Positions 45,401-58,000 of a DNA stretch of 64,000 nucleotides are shown here, piece by piece. Within the stretch, counting starts at the first letter, position 1; each line of letters opens with the position of its first letter. Under the pieces are notes generated by a model that worked only from the letters and a program-made list of their open reading frames with translations, did not search any database and was not told where the DNA came from. The translations under genes and the position numbers were made by a program. The stretch is from Lepidurus packardi. Taxonomy: Eukaryota; Arthropoda; Branchiopoda; Notostraca; Triopsidae. The DNA is taken from contig JAKZAN010000005.1 of NCBI GenBank assembly GCA_023053545.1, positions 5,022,001 to 5,086,000 of the forward strand. The letters are read 5' to 3'.

Positions 45401-48400
45401 GTAGTATTGACGCCATAGAAGGGCTTGTTATAGGTTAATGCTCAACATCCACTCTCTACAAAGAAACCTAACATAATTAAAAAAAAAAAAATCTTTCAGA
45501 TCCTCTTTCTGGGCTAATGTACTGGACCGACGCTGGTCACCAAACAATGGAATGCGGCGATCCTATTGAGAAGACCCGAGCGGTTTTATCTGAGGAAATC
45601 CACCATCCAACGAGTCTTGTTGTCGCTTATCGCAAAGGGTAGATTATTTTGTAATAATAATTCTTGGGTGCAAGCTAACGAATCTTTGGGTTATAGGATT
45701 GCTTTTGTAGTCGAAAACGGGTTGGTAAGCCAGAAACATGGAATGTTGTTCCGTATTGTTCGCTTAAACTTGACGGATTCGACCGTTCGGGTTTTCGTGC
45801 CCTTTGTGAACGGCCCAGGTACCGTTCTCGCCTACGACCACGTGACTGACTACTTGTACTGGTCGGATCCTAATCATGGTACCATTGAGAGAGGAAAGTG
45901 GGATGAAAGCGACCATCAAATCGTCCGCGCTCACCTTGGGTACCCTAATTACCTTACCATCATGGGTCCTACTCTCTTCTGGGCGGAACGACTCCAAAGT
46001 ACTCACCTACAAGCGGTCAACACCGTAGGTTTACAACCTGAACGGCCGTTACATATTGGTAATACCTGGTTCTTTAATGTTATTTTTCTTGCTAGATATG
46101 ATATTGATAAAAGTTACATAAAACTGATTTTGATTCAGGGCCGCCTACTAACGAGGACATCCGACACCTGGTCGTACTTCATGTACCCGAGGTCAGAGAT
46201 CAAACCCATGCCTGTGATATTACAAACGGTGGCTGTGATCAAATCTGCCTTCCTACTGGCTCAGGACGCGTATTTATAACTATTCTTTTTTTAAAAAAAA
46301 AAACTTCTTGTAACGCTTTCATTGTTTTGAACTCTAGCGTTGTATCTGCGAGGTTGGGTTCGAGCTGGAGAATTCAACGCATTGCGTACGTAGGACTAGT
46401 TGCATGGAAAATGAATGGCAGTGCGGCAATAGCAATTGTATATCCAAAGGCAAAAGGTAATTTTGAATGCATATGCGTAGACTATTTATGACAGGTTTCA
46501 TAATATATAGTTATTCCTAATATTTTTTTTTTCGTTTTGGGGTATGTTTTCTTAATCTTTTGGGATACCTTCAGATTTTCTTATGTTTCCGTATTTTTTT
46601 TTATTTTAATCAGCGTGAGCAAAGCTCTTGGCCGACTTTTATTGCTAGCTCTCTAATTATTTTACATATCATTGAATATTTTTCATGTTTTCCTATTATT
46701 TTAACCAAGTTAAACTCATTTCGTAGATGTGATGGAATTATGGATTGCTTACCCAATGGAGATGATGAAATTCATTGCGTAACAACTACGCCGTTTATTC
46801 CTTGCGCCCTTTATCAATTCAGATGCCAAGATAATACCTGCATTAGAGACAAAGATGAATGCGACGGAGATCTGGATTGTCCCGATGGTTCCGATGAGCA
46901 TAGCGATTGTCCTGCCATCTTTTGTAATAAAGGTAATTCAATTGTTTAAAAAGCAAAAACTTAATTATTAGTGATATTTTAATTTTTATTATAGCAAGCG
47001 AAATTATTTGTCAAGATCACAAACGCTGCTATTTAAAGTCCCAAAAATGCGATGACGTCGAGAATTGTGCCGACGGATCGGATGAACAAAACTGCCCTCG
47101 TAAGTCAATAATAATTACTATTTCATGTATTTTAAGTTGTCCCAAGTATTATTTGCTCTTTTGTACCCTAATATTTGAGTGTCAGTGTTATTCTAATGAC
47201 TTTAATTTTTTTGGCATTTCGACTATTATTTTATACCGGTGTTATGTTTTTTCCTTTTTTAATCGTTATATTTTAGAAACCTGTACTTCTAGCGAGTACC
47301 ACTGCGAAGGGGAAGATACCGAATGTATCAACCTGGCGTGGGTTTGTGATGGCGTGGCGGATTGCCCAAAAGGGGACGATGAGAGCAACTGCAATATTAC
47401 CTCCCCATTGAAAGTATCGGTAGCATGCCCCGAAGGCCAATCCACTTGCAAAAATGGCTACTGTCTCCCTAGCTCGTATTTCTGCGACGGCGAAACAAAC
47501 TGTCCAGATAATTCCGATGAAGAATTTTGCGATAATAACACTCCTAGTTCTTCCAAACCCGCCCTTAGCATGGACTGTCCACCTGGTACCATCTCTTGCT
47601 TTCTAAGTACTGGCCAATGCATTTCTGCAAAAGCTAAATGCAACTGTGTGCAAGAATGCGAAGGCGGCGAAGACGAAATTCGCTGCCCAGCTTGCGAGAA
47701 CAGATACAGGTGTCATGAAGACGATTTGATCCTGATTCCACGCTCACAAGTCTGCGATGGGGAAAAGGATTGCCCCTCTGGATCGGACGAGAGTTTTTGC
47801 GGCCAAATGGGAGAAAATATTCCTGTAGAACCGGTTACGAACTTGACCCAATGCGGCGATAGTTACGCATGTAAATCTGGTGAATGTGTTGACTGGTCTT
47901 TGGTCTGCGACAAATATACACACTGTTCAGATACGACTGATGAAGATCTGCAATGCGGTATGTATTTATATACAATTCTCTTCAATTTTTTTTATCTAGA
48001 TCATTTTTAGGGACTGCTTGCTTAGATTCTTCGGTTTGTCTTAAACACGAAGTGTGTCAACCGACACCTTACGGTCCCGTTTGTTTTTGCAGTAGGGGGT
48101 ACCGGAAGGTTAACGGCCACTGTGAGGATATCGACGAATGTAGTGAGTCGCAACCATGCTCGCATGACTGCCTGAATGTAAAGGGCGGGTACAAGTGCTC
48201 ATGTGCGGCTGGCTTCACCCTTCATTTGGATAAGAAAAGCTGCAAGTTGGATGGTAAGGCCGCCAAAAAATAATTCTGAAAATATCGCCGTTTCTTTAGA
48301 ATTTCTGTGCAGACTTTTCTTAATTGTTTATGCTTCACTTAAGGTGACAAGCCCCTCCTTTTACTAGCGACTGCCCAAAACGTGCAGCTGTCAAGTATTG

Positions 48401-50237
48401 CTTCACTGGATTCTTTGTCTACCTTGTCTCAGCTACCAGCCGCGGGGATTCAAGCGATGGATTTCAACGTGCGAAAACGTACACTTGTATTTGCTACGGG
48501 TAAAACAGAATTAAAATAAATTGTTCATATTTTTCATGCAACTTGTATTAGATAATGGAGACCTTTATACCACACAGCTGAGCTCTACAAACGGTTGGAG
48601 TACGTTAGTGCATCTTGGAAGCAATGGGGGATACTACCCTAGCTCATTAGCGTGGAACTGGAACACCAATTACATCTACTTGGTCTTACAGAACACCACG
48701 CAAGATACCTCCGACATTATAGTAATTATTTGCCTAATTTATCCCTACTAATATAAGAAACATTTTTCTTTTAAATGTCCTTTTCCCCTACCTAGGTTTG
48801 GTCCTGGGCTTTAAAGCAGCAGTTCCCATTGGTTCGACGTCAAGGAATCATTGCTGATATAGCCGTGGATCCAACGCGGAACCTTTTAATATGGGCTGAG
48901 ATTTCTTTTAATTCTCAAAATGATCCCATCGGCGCTATTATGACCTCTTTCCTCAACGCTAGTCATCCGTTAGTTTTAGTTCAGCATAAGGTTGTAAGCC
49001 CCAGGGCTATTGCATTGGATAGTCTCAACAGAGCCATCTATTGGGCAGATTCTCATCTTCGGCACATTGAAGTCATCAGATACGACGGCAAACAGAGGCA
49101 CGTCGTCGTCCAGTCGTTGGTAAGAATAGATAATTTACATAAGATTGGTTTAATTCGTGAATAAGCTAAAACATAATTTTAGGATGGTTATCCCATTTCC
49201 TTGGCGTTTTTCAACGATATGCTAATTTGGTCCTGTTCTGCGCAAGAGCACGTGCATTTGCAATCGCTAGTCCCTGGCAGTAATGTCCGCGAAATTCACG
49301 CCGGCAAACCATTTCGGATCATTCGTATCGCACATCTTGCCCTACAGCCTTTAGCAGGTATTATAAGACAGAATATGCGTTAGTGATCGTATTGTTATTC
49401 AAGTTCCGGTTTAGCAATGAATCGTTCTTTTATCAATGTTGAATGACGTAATTAATATTCATATTTTACTAACTTGCTGAAACTTGAATTTCTAAGGTTG
49501 AATTAAAATTCTTTACAATTATTTTACAGATTCAGACGCTTGTTTGGAACATAAATGTTCGCATTTCTGCCTACCAAACGAAAACGGTTATTCCTGTCAT
49601 TGTCCGCCATCCTTTTTACTAGCTACTGATCATCAGAATTGCATTCTTTCTCCAGAACATTCGAGGTTTAGCTTAATATGAATATTTGCTAAATATTTAA
49701 CTCAAAATTCGATAATGTTTTGTTGTGATAGGCATGGTCAAAAAGCTCACAGGATCAACCATGCTGACGTGGATATACCAGATGGTACTGGAGTGACAGT
49801 ACTTTCAATTGTTGTCTGTTTGGGAGTGGTTACAGCCTTATCATTGGCGGGATACTTTTACTTTAAGCGGTGCAAGAAAGAGGTCGGATCTCCCTTCAAG
49901 TAATCTATCATGCGTACTTTATTTCTTAAATTAGTTTTGTAATGTATTCTAAATTTGCAGGTTACGATTAAGAATGTCTCCTTCTGCACCTGAAGAAAGT
50001 GTGACATGGGAGGATAGCGTTGACTTTTCGGATCGCAGCATTTTACACCGCAAAGAAACTCTGAAGCTTGAAAAGGAAAAGCCGCACGAGAAATCAAAGG
50101 ATGACGGAAGCGAGTCGAAAGAATATGGTGTTAACGATGTGCGAAACCGGAGTTCTTCTATTATTGCTAATCAGTCAGTGCAAATTTCACCCGTAACTTT
50201 TTCTATGCGGGATAAATTACTGGCCGGAGAAGTCTAA
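42408..50237 (+). CDS. VgR: vitellogenin receptor (LDL-receptor family)
   Basis: An endocytic receptor of oocytes that takes up yolk protein. Twenty-seven exons from ATG 42408 join in phase to about 1834 aa. Order: signal peptide [19 protein letters not shown] (exon 1); five LDL-A repeats (exons 2-6, 42538-43392); two EGF modules (43456-43763); YWTD propeller 1 (44087-45000) and EGF; propeller 2 (45170-46058) and EGF; eight LDL-A repeats (46338-47957); two EGF modules (48011-48253); propeller 3 (48344-49357); EGF; one transmembrane helix [20 protein letters not shown]; a roughly 105-aa tail. The 5+8 LDL-A arrangement and size match arthropod vitellogenin receptors (insect yolkless type). Repeat 3 of the second cluster is degenerate. 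The tail has no NPxY signal, only a C-terminal KLL. Alternative: an LRP of other function. Confidence 0.88.
43919..43978. repeat. 24-bp tandem repeat, about 2.5 copies
   Basis: The unit TAGTTAATGAAGTTAATTAAGAAG is repeated in the VgR intron between the second EGF exon and the first propeller exon. Confidence 0.85.
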
Positions 50238-52096
50238 AGCTGTAAAACAGTTGAGAATCGTTATGATCAGATGATTTTATTATTTGTTGCTTTTTAAATG
50301 TTGTTGTGTTAAAATTTTTTACGTTAACATTTATCGCTCAGTTATAGTTGCATTTAAAAACAAATGCGACTATAAAGCTACAATTGCGACTAAAAAATAT
50401 GCTACTAAAAAAGCTGCAATTGTGCAAAAGCTACAATTTGAGGACTTCGTAATGTTGTTATTGGATGTCAAGAAAGAGATATTACAGGCGTGTTTCATGA
50501 AGAAGTTGTTATAACGTAAATAAACATAAATTTATGTAGAAAACAAGCACAATAGTGAATATAAAAAATAAAGATAAGGGAGACTCGAGATCGTTCGAAC
50601 ATTTTTAATTTTTTGCTTTCTGTAGACCTCCGTAAGCAATGGAACAAACAACTTTTGCGCGTATTAACAAGTCAGTCACCCGTCTCCTACTTTTCCAGTT
50701 GGTGTTTTACAGCTCCGAGTTATAGAGCTGGAAATATTCTCATTTTTCGAAAGCTCACATTTTGTCAGAAGGTGCCCCAGGCATGGAGCAGCTTCGGACG
50801 GACGTGGGACACTTTCGGACCCAACTGCTTTTAGTGGCAAATGTCGAGAAAAACAATATATTATAAGCTCACTGGGTTACGCGTGTATTGAAAGACAAAA
50901 AATGAATCAAAGGGGTTTAGTGTCAAACATCCAGAAAAACATAATTTTTGTTAAAAATTCGGTGGGTTACATCGATCAAACGACATAATAAGAAACCAAG
51001 CTCGCAACTAGCGAAATCAAAACTTGATAGATCGAAACCAGCAACTTCTAGTGATTTGCCCACAAAATGTCCACCATCTTAAGACAGAAAGCTACCCTTC
51101 TCTCATTTCTTAAAGACGAGGCGCGTTCAGTCTATGTCCGAAGGTGCCCCTGAAATCCTGTCCGAAGGTGCCCCAAACATAACTTTAAACTTAGAAAACC
51201 AAAAACTCTGAATAAAAAAAGGTTAGACTGCTAAGAGCTGTCAACTTATAACTTATCCTATCAGCTTGCTAAAACGACACTTGATGTGAAGTTGGGAATA
51301 TTTACTTGCGCTTGGGATTTTCACATAAACATGCGTAACTTCTGAACGCTGAGGTGGAACTAATTTTATTTACCCACAAGACACATGTGCATGACAAGTT
51401 CATGTAGGCTTTTTGTTACGGAAATTCCTACTGTGTGTCGTTGGATTACTTGAGTGTCCGGGGGTGCCTCATGTCTGAACATTCCCCACTCTCCCCGTCA
51501 AATCGATGATTTTGCTTACCTCCCTTACTCCTTTGGGGATTAAAGGGTTTCACTTTCCTCCAGAGGAAAGCCCATTGGTCTAGCGACCTATGTGTATCTA
51601 TTTATATCTGTTAGGATCTGCCATAAATTATATTTCTTTGTCCCATTTACCTTGCCCATCACCTTGAAATTTGGCATGTCAATAAAGCATGTGAATAAGT
51701 GTTCATTTGGTATTTTTTACATTGACAATACCCACAATAATATCGATTTAGTAAGATTTTTTTTTATAGATATTCAATTTTTAAATTTATTTCACATCCT
51801 TTTACTTACTTTACATGACTTTTTTCCCTCGTATATGATGCCTCTATGCTGGGTTAAAAGCAGCCGCAATATGGCCCAGCACCACAATTCGTAAAAGTTT
51901 TTCAAGTTTCCCACGAGAACGCTACTTGTCTAAATCTGACTTAGCTATTGGATCTAACTCGCTTACTCTGAGAACCATATACTTTTGTTGTGCAGACGGG
52001 ATTTAACACCAACAACACAACATAAACCGAGCGAAAATGTCGTACAATTGCATAGAATATCATTGTTAAGTGCATAGTTAATTAAAATACAGTACT
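50238..52096. other. intergenic, VgR / HERC2
   Basis: About 1.9 kb with no recognised exon. Poly(A) signals AATAAA occur at 50519-50524 and 50567-50572, suiting the VgR 3' end. It holds two diverged copies of a roughly 53-bp unit (50829-50880 and 50915-50970, both TTTAGTG...AAA...GTGGGTTAC-like) and several copies of the motif GTCCGAAGGTGCCCC (near 50766, 51137, 51160; degenerate near 51456), which suggests an eroded repeat family. Confidence 0.55.
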
Positions 52097-55000
52097 ATGG
52101 ATAGCCAGGTAAATAGTATGGGCGAAGGAAATGGCTTAACTAGGATAGGATTGCCACCCTTAATGACCTGCGAAGCATTGGTAAACGAATGGAATAAACG
52201 AGTCAAAGACGGCACGTTAAAAGTGAAAGATTTCAACAACCAATTCCTTCAAGACTACAAAATTTCACCCAATACTTTATCTGGTATATCCAAGCTGAAA
52301 GATATTGGCTGTGGGAATAAATTTAGAGGAGCTGCGAAAGGCTTAAGTCATCAGGAATGGAGCCAAAAATACCAATCGACTCTTCAAGCTTGGCAATGGG
52401 GTCTCGTCCCAAGTAATTATCTCTTAATATAAGTTTTAAGATCGCAATTACTTATTTAAAAATTAATTTTATTTAAGACTCAACTGGCGTAGCAGATATC
52501 GTTAACGGTTTACATACGGAAGTTCTCTCCAAATGCGGCGAGGCCGCATTTATAATGCCTCACATTAGCCTCATGGTCCGTCGTTTGATTCTGATAAAAT
52601 CTGCGTATGAAAATGCTCAAAATTACGAGAATAATAGCGTGAAACTCGCTGCTGAAACTGCTGATTCTCCTGAAAACCATCTTAAGAGCGATGCTGAACC
52701 TGTACTGGCCAAGGAAATTTCTAAAAAGCCCGAACTGAAACAGTAAAAAAAGAAAAAGTTTATGTTCCCATATTAAAAGCTCTGTTTCTAGACTGGATTT
52801 GGGTTCTACCTTGGGACGGGTTGGATCTCGAGCAGCCCTCAGTTTCGCTTTTACTTTCCTACGCAGAGTGTGGCGATCAGGTACTCTTAACTTGTCTTTA
52901 CAAAAAAATAATACAAGCTCTGCGTTTTTTTCAGGTGATGATAGCGACCTTTGTCGAGAGTTTCTGCAAGACACACTCGAAGCATTGCTATGCTTGCCTC
53001 CAGCATCTTTATTCGCTCAAGAGACAATATCGCCCTTATGGCTTGAAATGGTGGGAAAAACCAAGTCATTTCTGGAATCAGTCGTGTTTGGGTAACGAGA
53101 AATAAAATAATTCTCAACTTTCGAAAATCGTAGGTTTTCACAATATTATATCCTACTCTGTAGTGAAGACGCTACACCTGTTCCAGCTAGTGACGTCCAC
53201 GTAGCATTGGCTTTGTACTTGGAACTATGTCTGCAGGAAGGCTTACTATGTTCCATGCTTAAAGCGGTTCTATTCCTATTTAAGCTATGGGACTTGAGTT
53301 TTGAAGGCGAAGGCGATAACCGCCAAGCAGGCCAAAGTCAAGTGGCACCCTTAGTTTCGTTCTTATGTCGTCTAGAATCTTTGTCCATCGTTTCTCCTTT
53401 CGCTGAGTCGGCGAGCACATTTGAAGGAGCCGATCGAGTAAACTTCTGATTGTAGTGTTTGCTTGTTTTTCGTAATTTAAACGGTTCTTTGTTGATAGCT
53501 TTTGCCAACAGCATGCTTTCTACGGTTTTTGGACCTTCCCGAAGATGAAACCCAGTTAATAGATTTGCAGCAAGTAGCTGTGGCAATTTTGTGCCATTTG
53601 GATCGCTTACTGTCCAGTCCTAACTTCCCAACATCTCTAAAGTAAGCACAATTCAACGCAAGTTTCAGTTAAGGTTTTAAAGAGTTTAGTGAGACAAAAT
53701 TGTATAGAATGGATTGTAAAACGTTTGTTTTAGGGTTCCTTTTGTATTGGATCCTACGGCGGCTACCTTTTCTTGTTTGGAGAGTCTTTTGACTCGCGTA
53801 GAGGATTCCTTATCGAGCAAATTGGATTGGCCACCTTCTCAAGCGGTGGAATGTATTGCCATTTCCTGTTTAAGACTCTTACGCCTCCAGTTGGCCACAA
53901 TTGTACACCAAACAAGGCCAAATCTGCCTTCAACCTTATGGTCCCGCTTAAAGACGATTGTAATTGAATTCGCGAGCGGACCGCCCACTTTGGGTCCTAT
54001 ACAAAGTCAAGCCCAAGAAGTGTTGCAAATAGGCTGGCCAATCTTACTTCCTACGGCTAAGGAACGAGCAGAAGCACTTTCTTCGCTTTTGGGCGTCAAT
54101 CCAAGTTTGGAAGAAATTGGTAGCCAAACTTTGACGGGGAAACGATTCATGACCGACCTCTTAGTGACGTCACTCATGCAGGAATCGGACTTGGAGCAAG
54201 CTGTCGAAGAGATGTTGAAAGGTAAAACGGTGAATACAAAAAATGCGTTACTAACAGTGATTGAACACCGTTCGTTAGGGAAAAACGTGGGGAAATCGAT
54301 GGGATCCGCATTTATGCACCTCGTACAGCAATTACTGAGCCATTCTTTGCAGCACACACTACACTCGTTAGAATTGTGCGCTCAAGACAAAACAAAGCAC
54401 TGGGAACAATGGGCATATCCTACAGGCTTGGATTTATTGCTACAGTTTCAACGCTTGCTGTTCACTAAGGTATTAGCTTCGAGTCCTGCCGCCCTGCTCC
54501 CAGACGTCTTTGGACAATATATCAAGATGCTTTGCGACCACGTGGCCAAAGCGCTGAGTAGCGCGACGCGTTTAGCACAGAATGTGGGTAAAAATTCGCC
54601 TTCTTTGGCTCGAGTTCTTCGTCTTAGCGTTCCGGGCGTCTTGTACCCCGAGTTTGTGCTAAGCTTGTTGATCCTACACATTTCCCGGCCCGAAACTTGC
54701 ATCACGATGGATCTCGCGCCTCTAGTCTTCTTAAGAAAGTAAAAAGCCGCAAGATTCTGATTTTAAATTCTAACTTTTTTTTTGCATAGGCTTTGGAACA
54801 AATTCGCCAATAAATGTCCATGGTTGGAAGGCGCCGAAGAAGGTTTGGAAGGGCAAAATTTCCGAAATGTAAGAGCCGCATCCAATTCTCGAAGTTTTTT
54901 GCCTGAAAAAAAGGTTGCGGCGTTGGTACGATTGGCGGATTTTAAGAATCATTGTAAAGATGGGGGCCATTGGTTAGTAATTGAGGGCAAAGTGTATGAT

Positions 55001-58000
55001 GTCCACGATGTATTGAGGGAAATTCCGTGTGCAGAGTTATCACGGAATTTTATTGGCTTGGACTGTACGCGTCAATTTGAGGTAAATTTATTTATTCATT
55101 TCTTTTTTATTGATTTGAGTTTGTTGTTTTTGTTGAGCGATTTTCTTATTTACCTTGATTAAGTCTGTTCCACATTCGGCCATGGCTCAAAAACTGATGG
55201 CGAGTTGCTATATTGGCCAAGTCGAAGTGGAAAGTGAAGGAGAAGATATTTCGGTGACGTCATCAGAAATTAAAGCGGCGTCCGCGACGGTGCTCAACGT
55301 CCAGCGTTGGCAAGCGATCTTGCTTGGTTTGCATTGCCGCCTGCTAGTGGATAGTTTGCAGTTCAGCTCGGAAGAAAAACAGTGCAATAACTGGATTTCG
55401 TCCCCGGTACTCCAAGCAGGATTGGATTTATCCCAAGTTAAGAAGGAAGATCCTTACGAAGAAGATAAAGAAGGAAGCGATCGCGATGCTGCGCCGAAAT
55501 TGTGCTCGCCGTTGGCCAGCAACGTCAACGAATACCACGAATTTTTTAATAGTTTTCCTTTGGGAGTTTCAGAAGTAATCAATCAGCGCTTTGTAAAGAT
55601 TTGTAATCTATTTTCGTTTATTTCTTTCATTAGACTCCTTGGATTAACGCCTTTTGGTCCCAAATTGCACAAATTCGTGAGCAAGAAGGGATTGGCGTAT
55701 CCATGAGCTTTACTGCAGATCATCCAGTAGACGAAGTAGGGCGCTCAATTCTGGCCGTTTTGCTCTATCATCTTGGGCTTACTGAGTTGGTACTCCAGTG
55801 GGCGCAACAATGTAAGAACAAAAGATTCATCCAATTTTCCATACGCCGATTTTAGGCTACAAAACATCCCAAAATAAGAATCTTGAAACCAGATTCCCTG
55901 TTACTATCTTTAGAAACAACGGAGCTCTGTTTTGACAAAATTTGAATTGTTCTATAAGATTTTTATAAAAAAAGGGTTTTAATAAGAATAATTGTTTAGA
56001 CCAAAATTGGAGCAGCTCCGGTAATTTTCAGAGCACAAAAGTACGAATGTCTAGTACCTGATCACTTGTATTGAGATGCTATATCCCTCCTATCGGTTTT
56101 GACGAAATACTACAGTTTTTTTTTAAGATTGGAATTCGTGTTGATTGGATTTATAATGTATTTTCTTCTTTTTGTAGTGGGGAATGGTTCCTTGCCTAGT
56201 CCGACACGACCAATTGTGTTACTGGACTTGCTAAGAGCAGTAGAGTCGGGCAAATGGCGACTTGTCCGGATAAGGCAAGACCAAAATCGGTCGTACAAGG
56301 AAGTGTGTTCGCCGGTGTTGGAACGCGCCCGGTTTTTACTCAGCGAAGTGCTACCAGCCTATTCTGTCCGGAAATTGCCCAAACAATCCAATTTGAGTAA
56401 AGCAGGCGACAAAAAAGAGACCAAATGGGTCCAAATTGTTCGGAGACTCATTCGACTCAAACGCCTCAGTCGCGCAGCGGAAGTTTTCGTAAACTTATGG
56501 CGCGAGCGTCCCGAAGATGCCCTCAACGCCAGCATTAAGGTAAAAATTTTGTGAAAAAAGGAAAGAAAGAAAGTCCAGGAACGTCGATTTCATCGCAAAC
56601 ATTTTCAATTTATAGAGTCTCGGACTACACTGCATCGTAGCAGCGCAGGAAGCCGAGCGCAACTTTTTGTCCAGTTCCTACGAATCGTGTTTCGCTAGTC
56701 AAGACCGAGAAGATGCGCCTTTGGCCGACGAAACTTTCCGTCGCCAAGTGACTCAGAACGTATGGGATTTTGTCCTCTGTGAGGAAATCGGCGACCTAAG
56801 CACCCTTCGTAAGGGTCTCCAGGCGCAGGTAAGACACCTTGAAATCCTTCTCAAATTCCATTTATGGACAATTGTTTCCCAAGGTCCGCCGGGCGCAGTT
56901 ACGGTTAAGTGGCTACCATACTCTTCTACTCCTCTTGGAAGAGGAGAGCCTAGCCTCTACCCATGTTTACGTCCTTGCTGGCTGGCTAGGGGTAGTGGAA
57001 CGTCATCCAACTGCTTTGGCGGCCTGGAACGACAAGTTGTCCGTAGTTCAGCGGAAGTAAGTCATATATTTTGTGTCTTTTTGGAGCTTTTTGGAGCTGT
57101 ACAACACAGTTTGGGAGTTGAGAGGTTGAGTCGCGTTAAGGCTCCCTTATACCTTAGCTTATCGATGAGAAAGAATCACAGATGGCACTGATGTTTGTTC
57201 TGGTTTTGCGAAAGCCTTGCGTAAAATAGTAAGAAAAGAAATAGGTAGCTAATTGCTGGCAAAGTCTCTACGCTTGTTTTGCTTCTAAAAAGTACAATTT
57301 GTCACCACAGTTTGCTGTAGCAGCACAACATCTCAAATCAAGTCGTCAAATTTTCGTAACAAGATTTCTCGAAAACGGCTTGTCAGATCTGAAAACAAAG
57401 TGAAACAAAAGTTTCCTTTTGTTTTATTAGCAGCTAGTGCACGACCGAAGGACAGATTTTTGGGTAACGTATTTCTCATAGTTGCAGAATTCATTTGTAT
57501 ATTGCTAATTAACTACTCGTTGGAAAAAAATCGTGCATTGGTTGTGAACTACCTGTTAGCAAACTTAAGAGTCTTGAAAAATATTTTTTTCACGAAATGC
57601 ACTGGTTTTCTTAAAAAATGTTACAAAATCCCCCATGCTAATCGCCTATATCGTGTTAAAGGTATACGGGAGCCTTAAGAAGTTGAAAAATTGTTCAGAG
57701 TTTATGTTTTGTTTTCGCATTGTACAGGGATGTAATCAAGTTGGGGTTGGTACGTCGGGGTCTACTCAGCTGGACGCTAAGGCGGCTACAGACTTTGACC
57801 TATAATCTGAGCCAGTTTGCGGAATCTTCTATCGAACATACCGAAACTTTCCGCGATATATTCTTTCTCCTGGCGTTACTATCGCATCCCTTAGCGACCG
57901 ACGAGCTCTCATTTTTGGTCCATTCTGGTCTATTGGGTACTTTAGCCTGCCTAATTAAGATCATGGGTACTTCCAAACTAAACTCCGCCAAGCGCTCGTC

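Noticed and set aside
42408-50237. Assignment as LRP1, LRP2 or LRP4
   Set aside because: Only 13 LDL-A repeats split 5+8, three propellers, about 1834 aa and no NPxY; LRP1 and megalin are far larger and LRP4 has eight N-terminal repeats with four propellers.
53642-53733. RLD1 exons hidden in the HERC2 intron
   Set aside because: The intron is 92 nt, far too short for any propeller blade.
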